DNA of 5,193 nucleotides from Ferruginibacter sp. (GTDB lineage Bacteria; Bacteroidota; Bacteroidia; Chitinophagales; Chitinophagaceae). The DNA lies in assembly GCA_025362765.1 (NCBI GenBank), contig JANYFI010000667.1:1-5193 (forward strand). Reading direction: 5' to 3'. A model generated the notes under the pieces. That model had not been told where the DNA came from, did not search any database, and was given only the letters and a program-made list of their open reading frames with translations. Positions within the stretch are counted from its first letter, which is position 1. Each line of letters opens with the position of its first letter. The translations under genes and the position numbers were made by a program. Below are positions 1 through 5,193 of the stretch, piece after piece.

Positions 1-125
1 TAACAATAAGCGTAATTTTTTTTAATACACCCGCTATTTTATCTGCTTAAAACCCAATACTATTTATACTTAACGGGTTTCTGTTTATATTTAACTTTTA
101 AAAAACAACTCATTAAAACGACGCC

Positions 126-536
126 ATGGAATTTAAAATAAATCACCTGCAACACACCGGCATACCTGTAACTGATTTGCAGGAATCTGAAAAATTTTAT
201 AAAAAACTTGGGTTTGAAAATGTAATGACATCCGGCTTTGAACACAATGGTGGCAAGGGTGTTATGGCTATGTTGCAACAAGGGCAAACCATTATTGAAA
301 TATATCAAATGCCGGCGAAGGAGCTGGAAGAAATCAGGAGCCGCGGCAACGGTCATATTGATCATATAGCTTTTGATGTATCCAATATTGAGGAGGCTTT
401 TAAAGAATTGAAAACAGCTGGTTTTAATGTAATGGAGGATGCGCCGGTGTTTCTGCCTTTCTGGAAAAATGGTTGCCGCTACTTTAATATTACCGGGCCA
501 GATGGAGAACGACTGGAGTTTAACCAGATTTTGTAA
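126..536 (+). CDS. VOC family (glyoxalase/bleomycin-resistance fold) metalloprotein
   Basis: A 136-residue protein of the size of a single VOC-domain protein with two beta-alpha-beta-beta-beta modules. The first module begins at HLQHTGIPVTDL (residues 7-18), followed by the helix ESEKFYKKLGF. The second begins at HIDHIAFDVSNI (77-88) and ends with the typical ITGPDGERLEF (122-132). The four positions that usually bind a divalent metal in glyoxalase I-like members look intact: H10, E58, H80 and E131. It is therefore probably an active cytosolic metalloenzyme or lyase/dioxygenase-type protein rather than a metal-free binding protein. The substrate cannot be told from sequence; glyoxalase I, an epimerase and a resistance protein are all in this fold. 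The ATG at 126 places the first strand right at the N-terminus, as usual for the family, and an A-rich leader precedes it. The next gene on the same strand starts 165 bp downstream, so co-transcription is possible but not shown. Confidence 0.9.
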   Translation: MEFKINHLQHTGIPVTDLQESEKFYKKLGFENVMTSGFEHNGGKGVMAMLQQGQTIIEIYQMPAKELEEIRSRGNGHIDHIAFDVSNIEEAFKELKTAGFNVMEDAPVFLPFWKNGCRYFNITGPDGERLEFNQIL

Positions 537-701
537 ACCAACAGGTAAAAATCAGCCTCCACTAAACAGCTTATTATTGAAAAAGCGTTCAGAACTTTCT
601 TCAATTGCAGTTTGCCAAGGATAGGCCCGCTTTTAAGGCAAGCCGTTTTTGTCAGTCTCCATTTTTTATTCATTACTTTATCAAAGATTATATCGAAATA
701 C
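537..701. other. Intergenic gap between VOC and SBP-like genes
   Basis: This 165-bp spacer has no convincing gene. A TTTG at 648-651 and a TACTTTAT at 674-681 are loosely like the Bacteroidota -33 and -7 elements (TTTG and TAnnTTTG). The 22-bp spacer is longer than the usual 19 or so, and the -7 element matches only in part. A promoter for the downstream gene is possible but weakly supported. Confidence 0.25.
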
Positions 702-1841
702 ATGATAACACTAAAAGGAATTACAGGAGATAACCCGGCAGGATATGATGCGCTGGTGGCAGCCTCCAAATTGTATGAAGAACAATTTGGCGTGAAAGTG
801 GCATGGCAGAAAAGATCACTTGCCAATTATGGCGAACAGTCATTTCCTGCACTAGCTTCACAATTTGATTTACTCATCATTGACTATACTCAGCTGGGCA
901 TTGCCAGCGAAAAAAAGTGCCTGTTACCGTTAGACGACCTGCTGAGCTATGAAGCATTACAGCAACTGGAACAGCAATCTGCCGGCCCCGGTTTTTTAAG
1001 TTACTACTACCAGCAAAAGCAATGGGCATTGCCGGTGGAAGCGACGGTGCAATGCGCCGCCAGTCGCCGCGACCTGTTGGGTGAACTTGCCATTCCGGAA
1101 ACATGGGAAGAAGTTTTTGAATTGATGGAAGTATTGAAAAAACAACAACTGCATATTGGAATGGCCTTGTGTCCAAATGATTGTCTATGTACTTTTTTGT
1201 CACTCACCGCCCAGTTTGGCTCATCTGTAAGAGAAAATAATTATTTACTTACAACCAAAGAAGTGGGCATTCAGGCACTGGAACTTCTACGCACTATGCG
1301 GGATAACTTTCATCCCCTCAACCTCGATTGGAACCCTGTTAAACTGTATGAACATATGGCTATGCACGATGACGTCGCCTATTCACCGCTGTCATTTGGC
1401 TACGCCAATTATTCAAGGGAAGGCTTTAGCAAAAACAAACTCCATTTTCACAATGCGCCATGGATGAAAAATGTGGTGTTAGGTGGTGAAGGCCTTGCAG
1501 TATCTGCCTGGGGCAGCCAGGCAAAAGAATCAGCAACATTTGCGGCATGGCTTTGCAGCGCACCTGTTCAACAGTCCATTTATATAAATGCCAACGGTCA
1601 ACCAGGTAATATCATAGCCTGGAAAGATGCTGCCGCCAATGCATTGACCAATAACTTTTTCAATAACACCATTGATACCCTAACGTATGCATATGTGCGT
1701 CCGAGGTACAGCGGCTGGCCTGCGTTTCAGCAATGGCTGGGCGAAGCGTTGCACCTTTATTTAAAGGAAGATCATAATCCTGAAACTGTAATGAATCAAT
1801 TGCAGGAAAGATATGCCGCGTCCTCTGTAAATACCCTTTAA
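702..1841 (+). CDS. Substrate-binding-protein-like protein (ABC family 1 fold) without signal peptide
   Basis: A 379-residue protein resembling extracellular solute-binding proteins of ABC importers (family 1, sugar/polyamine type). The opening MITLKGITGDNPAGYDALVA matches a subgroup, known to me from several phyla, that starts directly with the first beta strand. Further fold marks are FDLLIIDYTQLG (55-66), PLDDLL (76-81), the hinge-like QWALPVEATVQ (107-117), PETWEEVFELMEVL (132-145), GGEGLAVSAWG (261-271) and a C-terminal YVRPRYSGWPAFQQWL (331-346). With this start there is no signal peptide, lipobox cysteine or membrane segment, so it would be cytosolic. I chose the ATG at 702 because family similarity begins exactly there. 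An in-frame TTG at 612 would add 30 residues, including a hydrophobic stretch, without a clear cleavage site. No permease or ATPase gene is nearby. The ligand and role are unknown: it may be a cytosolic ligand binder or an orphan transporter component. Confidence 0.82.
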   Translation: MITLKGITGDNPAGYDALVAASKLYEEQFGVKVAWQKRSLANYGEQSFPALASQFDLLIIDYTQLGIASEKKCLLPLDDLLSYEALQQLEQQSAGPGFLSYYYQQKQWALPVEATVQCAASRRDLLGELAIPETWEEVFELMEVLKKQQLHIGMALCPNDCLCTFLSLTAQFGSSVRENNYLLTTKEVGIQALELLRTMRDNFHPLNLDWNPVKLYEHMAMHDDVAYSPLSFGYANYSREGFSKNKLHFHNAPWMKNVVLGGEGLAVSAWGSQAKESATFAAWLCSAPVQQSIYINANGQPGNIIAWKDAAANALTNNFFNNTIDTLTYAYVRPRYSGWPAFQQWLGEALHLYLKEDHNPETVMNQLQERYAASSVNTL

Positions 1842-1848
1842 GGGTGAG

Positions 1849-1920
1849 TCACCAAGGCAGCAAGACAGAAAGTAACACCAAGCTTTGTGCTGCTTAGTGC
1901 CCCTGGGACTTTGTGGTTAA
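1849..1920. repeat. Degenerate REP-like palindrome between convergent genes
   Basis: The left arm (1849-1872) reads as 8-bp steps CACCAAGG, CAGCAAGA, CAGAAAG. The reverse complement of the right arm (1883-1920) reads AACCACAAAG, then GCACTAAG, then CAGCACAAAG. The arms are thus imperfect inverted copies around a 10-bp loop (1873-1882). The right arm carries an extra CCCTGGGA-type insertion at about 1901-1908. The outer end TTTGTGGTT and the inner CTTTGTG match a style of CACAAAG/CTTTGTG palindromic intergenic repeat I know from many environmental bacterial genomes, including Bacteroidota. It lies between two genes that end toward each other, the usual place for such elements, and may fold into a stem-loop that stops transcription from either side. 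The family assignment is from memory; the palindrome itself is seen directly. Confidence 0.55.
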
Positions 1921-1947
1921 AACTTATTGAAAACTGTCGCTATTATT

Positions 1948-3609
1948 TTAAACGTAATCAATTTTACGATGAGGAGCGTAGTCAAGAATTTTCTTCTTTA
2001 ACTCAGCGGGTTTATATGGCTTTAACACATAGTCATTGAAGCCTGCTTCGGTTATTAAAGATTCCATATCTTCCAGCAAACTGGCGGTAAAGGCGAGCAC
2101 AGGCGTTTTATGATCTGTTTCTCTTATTTTTTTAATCGTTTGGTAGCCGTCCATTTGCGGCATTTCAAGGTCCATCAATATAAGGTCGAATTTATGAAAC
2201 CTGATCAGTTCCAGCGCATGGATGCCATTTTCCGCCTCTTTTACCAACACGCCCCATCTACGTAAAAAGCTGATTAAGATGGTGGCATTGATGGCATTGT
2301 CTTCCACCACCAGTATCCTTAATCCATGGGTATCTGTAATATGTTCAAAACCCGGCTCATGCTGCACTTTGGGTTTAGCTTCTTTTGGCAGTGCATTTTC
2401 AAAGCTCACTGAAAAATAAAAGCGGGAACCTTCACCCGGTTCGCTTTCTACTTTTAACTCGCCGCCAAATTTAGCTACCAGTTTTTCACTGATGGTAAGG
2501 CCCAGGCCTGTGCCGCCGAATTTCCGGCTGTTATCATCTGTATAAACCTGTGCAAAGCCCTGAAAAATTTCTGATTGTTTTTCTTCGGGAATACCAATAC
2601 CTGTATCGCTTACGCTAAAAGATATTACGGTGTTTTTTTCATCGCAACTTTCAATGCCGGCTTTAAAAGTAACATTGCCAGCTGTAGTAAATTTAAGTGC
2701 ATTGGATAACAGGTTATTTAAAATCTGGCTCAGCTTTATCTCATCACTGCTGATATGCACTTTGCTAAGTTCAGGTGGCAATGAAAAAATGAAAGGCAGC
2801 CCCTTTTCATTAAACTGCACTTCAAATGCTTCTATTACATTGGTAAGGCAATCATTTAAATTAAAAGATTGCTTTTTAAGTTCCAGTTTCCCTGCGTCAA
2901 TTTTACTAAAATCAAGAATGTCGTTGATGATACCCAACATATGCTCTGAGGAATATTTTAAGATATTCATATGGCGCCTGATATTCTCCGGTAAATTAGA
3001 TTCCAGCAAAACAAGATTGGATGTACCAATAATTCCATTGAGCGGTGTGCGCAGTTCATGGCTCATACTACTTAGAAACCTGGCTTTCGCCCTGGCGGCT
3101 TTTTCCGCATTTAGCCTATAGCTTTTCAATTCCTGTTCGGCGTTCTTTTTATCTGTTATATTTCTAAAGCTGATGATCTGCCATTTTGTATCATCCTTCT
3201 CAAAAACATTGCTGTGAACCGAGGTGTAAAATTTTTCTTTTTTGTAATTGATAAATCCGGCTTCACCCGTCCAGCAATCTGGCACCTGGTTCATCATCAA
3301 ATCTTTATTATCACTGTCTTCAGCCAGGTAACGCATCATAATCTGGTTAATCTGCAAATCCTTCAAATTTGTTTGAGAAGGCAATGCGAATAACGTGATC
3401 ATTTGATTATTAAAATCGGTTATATAATTTGTTTCGGTATTAACCACCACATAGGCATCAACATATAATTGAAGAAAAGCGTCGTGGAATGCTCCGTTTG
3501 CAGCAGTATCCTTTTTACTGCTGCCAGTTACTAACCGGCTGAAAAATCCGCTGCCTTTTTTATCTGCCTGTGTCATATAAATCGCTTCAAATAGGTGACT
3601 AATAACCAT
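1948..3609 (-). CDS. Cytosolic hybrid histidine kinase: PAS-HisKA-HATPase_c-REC
   Basis: A 553-residue hybrid sensor kinase. Residues about 43-155 form a PAS domain with its C-terminal part (WQIISFRNITDKKNAEQEL), followed by a coiled-coil linker. HisKA carries the H-box SMSHELRTPLNGI with phosphorylated H184. HATPase_c follows with the N-box (N303 in LLSNALKFT), the G1 box DTGIGIP (335-341) and the G2 box GGTGLGL (365-371). A receiver domain spans about 430-545, with acidic E436/D437, phospho-acceptor D480 in LMDLEMP, T508 and K530 in VLKPY. All catalytic residues look intact. There is no transmembrane segment or signal peptide, so it senses a cytosolic signal through PAS or an unseen partner. 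It lacks an HPt domain; a separate HPt gene is divergent from it 169 bp away, which suggests it feeds that protein. The first ATG is taken; M12 (start at 3576) is an equally plausible start because the first 11 residues hold no domain. Confidence 0.95.
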   Translation of the reverse strand: MVISHLFEAIYMTQADKKGSGFFSRLVTGSSKKDTAANGAFHDAFLQLYVDAYVVVNTETNYITDFNNQMITLFALPSQTNLKDLQINQIMMRYLAEDSDNKDLMMNQVPDCWTGEAGFINYKKEKFYTSVHSNVFEKDDTKWQIISFRNITDKKNAEQELKSYRLNAEKAARAKARFLSSMSHELRTPLNGIIGTSNLVLLESNLPENIRRHMNILKYSSEHMLGIINDILDFSKIDAGKLELKKQSFNLNDCLTNVIEAFEVQFNEKGLPFIFSLPPELSKVHISSDEIKLSQILNNLLSNALKFTTAGNVTFKAGIESCDEKNTVISFSVSDTGIGIPEEKQSEIFQGFAQVYTDDNSRKFGGTGLGLTISEKLVAKFGGELKVESEPGEGSRFYFSVSFENALPKEAKPKVQHEPGFEHITDTHGLRILVVEDNAINATILISFLRRWGVLVKEAENGIHALELIRFHKFDLILMDLEMPQMDGYQTIKKIRETDHKTPVLAFTASLLEDMESLITEAGFNDYVLKPYKPAELKKKILDYAPHRKIDYV

Positions 3610-3694
3610 GGAAACGAAAAAGCGCTGAATTTATTGGTGTTTTAAAAACTATATTCTTTGCGGGCTAAATAAATTATCAACCACTTGAAAAGGG

Positions 3695-3780
3695 ATATTG
3701 AACGGTATCAAAATAATACAACCGTTTTTACGTTATTGATAAAAATAACCCTCTGTAAAAATAATTTTACTGTTCAATAT
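3695..3780. promoter_or_regulatory. Candidate regulatory inverted repeat in the divergent kinase/HPt region
   Basis: ATATTGAACGGTA (3695-3707) is repeated in inverted form as TACTGTTCAATAT (3768-3780), with 12 of 13 positions complementary. The exception would be a G·U pair in RNA, giving an unbroken 13-bp helix around a 60-nt loop. The right arm includes the first two bases of the HPt start codon (ATG at 3779). AACGGT (3701-3706) in the left arm can instead pair with ACCGTT (3721-3726) in a local hairpin with a 14-nt loop, so the two pairings exclude each other. As DNA, the arms read on one strand as TACCGTTCAAT and TACTGTTCAAT, which are close to LytTR half-sites. Whether this acts as operator, RNA switch or neither is an inference; the transcription start is unknown. 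Confidence 0.4.
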
Positions 3781-4162
3781 GAGTGCAACATCCTTCGTTT
3801 TCAGTGATAAGCTTGATGGCCAGTTTTTGGAAAGCATTTACGAAGGCGATTGTGAACATGCCGAAGTGGTGTTTGAAAAATTTGTGACGTCTGTAAAGAT
3901 TTACCTGGGTGAAATTGAGTCAGCATACGAAAGTGGTAATACCGAGGTGCTGCGAAAATCTGTACACAAATTTAAGCCAGTGCTGAGTTTTGTAGGCCTT
4001 ACCAGGTTAATGGATTCCGCGGCAGCAATAGAAAAAAAATGCGGTACGGTTCCAGACGTGGCAAGTTTAGCTACAGATTATACCGCTTTTAAAAATGACC
4101 TGGCGGAAATGATACCCGTTGTAGAAAACGATCTCATAAAATTAAAAGCTTTAACCCAATAA
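3779..4162 (+). CDS. Single-domain histidine phosphotransfer (HPt) protein
   Basis: A 127-residue all-alpha protein, the usual size of a free-standing HPt. The motif SVHKFKPVLSFVGLTRL (61-77) contains the phospho-accepting histidine H63, K66 at +3, and the downstream FVGL turn. In the textbook motif, glycine stands at +4 (HxLKG); here it is P67, which I recall as common in Bacteroidota HPt proteins. Helices before (LDGQFLESIYEGDCEHAEVV) and after (MDSAAAIEKKCG) fit the four-helix bundle. It should shuttle phosphate in the cytosol between two receiver domains, most simply D480 of the divergent hybrid kinase and D55 of the LytTR regulator encoded 12 bp downstream. The ATG at 3779 is the only start that keeps the N-terminal helix. 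It lies at the edge of an inverted repeat that could affect its translation. Confidence 0.88.
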   Translation: MSATSFVFSDKLDGQFLESIYEGDCEHAEVVFEKFVTSVKIYLGEIESAYESGNTEVLRKSVHKFKPVLSFVGLTRLMDSAAAIEKKCGTVPDVASLATDYTAFKNDLAEMIPVVENDLIKLKALTQ

Positions 4163-4174
4163 ATATTCATCCTC

Positions 4175-4867
4175 ATGAAACTAACTGCCCTTATTGTGGA
4201 CGATGAACCCATTGCCCGCAACTTTTTAGAAAGATATTGTGAAAAAAACGGCACTATCAGGGTCGTTGGTTCTTTCCCCGATTCGGAAACTGCTTACGAA
4301 TACCTTCAGCAAAATGAAGTAGACATTTTATTTCTGGATGTGGAAATGCCCGGTGACAGCGGATTTCAGTTATTAGACAAACTGATTGTAATGCCCAAAG
4401 TAATTCTTACCACTTCCAAAACAGACTATGCTTATGATGCCTACCAGTACAAGGTAAGCGACTACTTAAAAAAGCCATTTACCTATATCCGTTTCCAGGA
4501 AGCAATGGAAAGAATAAATAGTTCTTACGCCGATAAAACAGCAGCTCCTAAAAAAGAGGATGTTTTTATTAAATCAAACGGAAAATTTATCCGGCTCAAT
4601 TATGAAGACATTTTATACATTGAAAGCGTAGGTGATTACGTAAAATATTGCACTTTCGATAAAAAATACATTACCCACAGCACGCTAAAAGCAGTGGAAG
4701 AAAAAATGGATAAAGGCCATTTTATGAAAGTACACCGTTCGTACATAGTGAACCTTCGTAAAATAAACAATATAGAAGATTGCACTTTATACATTGGAGA
4801 CTCCCAAATTCCCATCAGTAAATTATTAAAAACAGAAGTAATGGGAAGAATCAACGTTGCCAGCTAA
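4175..4867 (+). CDS. LytTR-family response regulator (REC-LytTR)
   Basis: A 230-residue response regulator, full length for the LytR/AlgR type. The receiver (about 1-115) has acidic D9, D10 and E11, phospho-acceptor D55 in FLDVEMPG, T80 in ILTTS and K100 in YLKKPF. A linker rich in A, P and K (119-128) leads to a LytTR DNA-binding domain (about 129-228) with FIKSNGKFIRL, DILYIESVGDYVKY (145-158), the conserved FMKVHRSYIVNL (183-194) and ISKLLKTEV (214-222). It should bind DNA as a dimer once phosphorylated. It is the second gene of the operon with the HPt gene, and the natural output of the relay. No target gene is evident in the window other than the operon itself, where LytTR-like half-sites lie upstream. 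It ends in a tandem stop (TAA TAA) followed by a terminator. Confidence 0.94.
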   Translation: MKLTALIVDDEPIARNFLERYCEKNGTIRVVGSFPDSETAYEYLQQNEVDILFLDVEMPGDSGFQLLDKLIVMPKVILTTSKTDYAYDAYQYKVSDYLKKPFTYIRFQEAMERINSSYADKTAAPKKEDVFIKSNGKFIRLNYEDILYIESVGDYVKYCTFDKKYITHSTLKAVEEKMDKGHFMKVHRSYIVNLRKINNIEDCTLYIGDSQIPISKLLKTEVMGRINVAS

Positions 4868-4891
4868 TAACCCCAATCAATAACCAACTAC

Positions 4892-4919
4892 AAGAATGCT
4901 TCTTTACGGGGCATTTTTT
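4892..4919 (+). terminator. Rho-independent terminator of the HPt-LytTR operon
   Basis: AAGAATGCTTC (4892-4902) pairs over its full 11 bp with GGGGCATTTTT (4908-4918), allowing three G·U pairs, around the loop TTTAC. The 3' arm runs into a T tract (4914-4919). It begins 25 bp after the LytTR stop codon. Confidence 0.72.
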
Positions 4920-5056
4920 ATTTACTGCATATCATAAAAAATATTGTGTTATAAAACGAATATTATAAGCGTTTCACCGAAATAAATCATCAATTAAACG
5001 AAATACTTAGCGGCGCTTCATTTTAATCAGCAATTTCACATCAGCAAAGGAATTAT
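4920..5056. other. AT-rich non-coding stretch
   Basis: Between the terminator and the tandem repeats I see no reading frame, RNA gene or clear promoter. It is rich in A and T, with short self-complementary words such as AATATT and TTATAA that are expected by chance at this composition. Confidence 0.6.
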
Positions 5057-5191
5057 AGCAGTTTTTAAATGTCAAATCCAGTCCGGTAGCCGAAGAAAAA
5101 CCTACATCCATTAACCGAAAAAAACCAGATGCAATTACCTAAGAAACACCGGATTCAGTTATCGTGAAATCCAGCTTTTATCCTGAAAACC
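5057..5191. repeat. Degenerate tandem array of about 23-bp units, running to the window edge
   Basis: Successive units each end in an A-rich run plus CC: 5057-5079, 5080-5102, 5103-5126, 5127-5150, 5151-5172 and 5173-5191 (lengths 23, 23, 24, 24, 22, 19). A rough consensus is AGATNCARTTA followed by NCCGAARAAAACC; on the other strand this reads GGTTTTTTCGG then NTAAYTGNATCT. Units 2 to 4 agree best and the first and last are more worn. The period is not a multiple of three and all frames contain stops, so the array is not coding. It may continue past the right end. I do not know its function; it is unlike CRISPR because units are contiguous and diverged. Confidence 0.55.
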
Positions 5192-5193
5192 CA

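Noticed and set aside
50..80. Hairpin AAACCC/GGGTTT as terminator of an upstream gene
   Set aside because: Only 6 bp with a 19-nt loop, no T tract directly after it, and no upstream gene visible.
92..99. TAACTTTT as a -7 promoter element for the VOC gene
   Set aside because: It matches TAnnTTTG at 7 of 8 positions and is well placed 26 bp before the start codon, but no TTTG/TTG lies at the expected -33 spacing and such words are common in AT-rich DNA.
612..701. TTG start extending the SBP-like gene by 30 residues
   Set aside because: TTG is a weak start, the added stretch has no clear cleavage site or lipobox, and family similarity begins at the ATG at 702. The option is kept as a caveat in the findings.
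479..826. 115-codon open frame on the - strand spanning the VOC end and the SBP-like start
   Set aside because: It overlaps two supported genes in antisense and shows no family motifs.
2630..3121. 163-codon open frame on the + strand opposite the kinase gene
   Set aside because: It is antisense to the HisKA/HATPase_c coding region, whose motifs are unambiguous, and its translation has no recognisable domain.
3762..3769. TAATTTTA as a -7 promoter element for the HPt gene
   Set aside because: It is only 9 bp from the start codon and the nearest upstream TTG (3736-3738) is 23 bp away, so neither spacing fits well.
4733..4744. ACCGTTCGT resembling an AlgR/LytTR binding site
   Set aside because: It lies within the conserved HRS codons of the LytTR gene, so the coding constraint explains it.
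5129..5167. Tiny ATG reading frame of 12 residues inside the tandem array
   Set aside because: It lies within non-coding repeat units whose period is not a multiple of three; no other unit keeps the frame and there is no sign of a ribosome binding context.
5057..5193. CRISPR array
   Set aside because: Units are contiguous and diverged, with no identical repeats separated by unique spacers and no cas gene in view.

Overview
The window looks like chromosomal DNA from a Bacteroidota species, most likely near the Chitinophagaceae. This rests on the AT-rich intergenic DNA, the absence of convincing Shine-Dalgarno sequences, the protein style (a soluble PAS hybrid kinase, an HPt with an H-x-x-K-P motif, a LytTR regulator) and degenerate intergenic repeats. 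It is an inference from style; no taxonomic marker gene is present.

Left part (1-1841, + strand). A small VOC-fold (glyoxalase/dioxygenase superfamily) metalloprotein with an apparently intact four-residue metal site is followed, after 165 bp, by a 379-residue protein that resembles family-1 ABC substrate-binding proteins but has no convincing export signal. Nothing in the window ties the two functionally.

Middle (1842-1947). The gap between the convergent substrate-binding-like gene and the kinase gene holds a degenerate REP-like palindrome built from about 8-bp CACxAAG-type steps.

Right part (1948-4867). This is a self-contained candidate multistep phosphorelay. A cytosolic hybrid histidine kinase (PAS, HisKA, HATPase_c, REC; - strand) is divergent from a two-gene operon encoding a single-domain HPt protein and a REC-LytTR response regulator (12-bp gap). 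The inferred route is kinase H184 to receiver D480 to HPt H63 to LytTR regulator D55, with DNA binding as output. The 169-bp divergent region contains a 13-bp inverted repeat whose right arm covers the HPt start codon. Its arms also resemble LytTR half-sites, so feedback by the regulator or control by RNA structure are both possible.

Right end (4868-5193). A strong hairpin terminator closes the HPt-LytTR operon. After it comes non-coding AT-rich DNA ending in a degenerate tandem array of about 23-bp units that runs up to the window edge. This array and the divergent regulatory region are the two least explained parts of the window.
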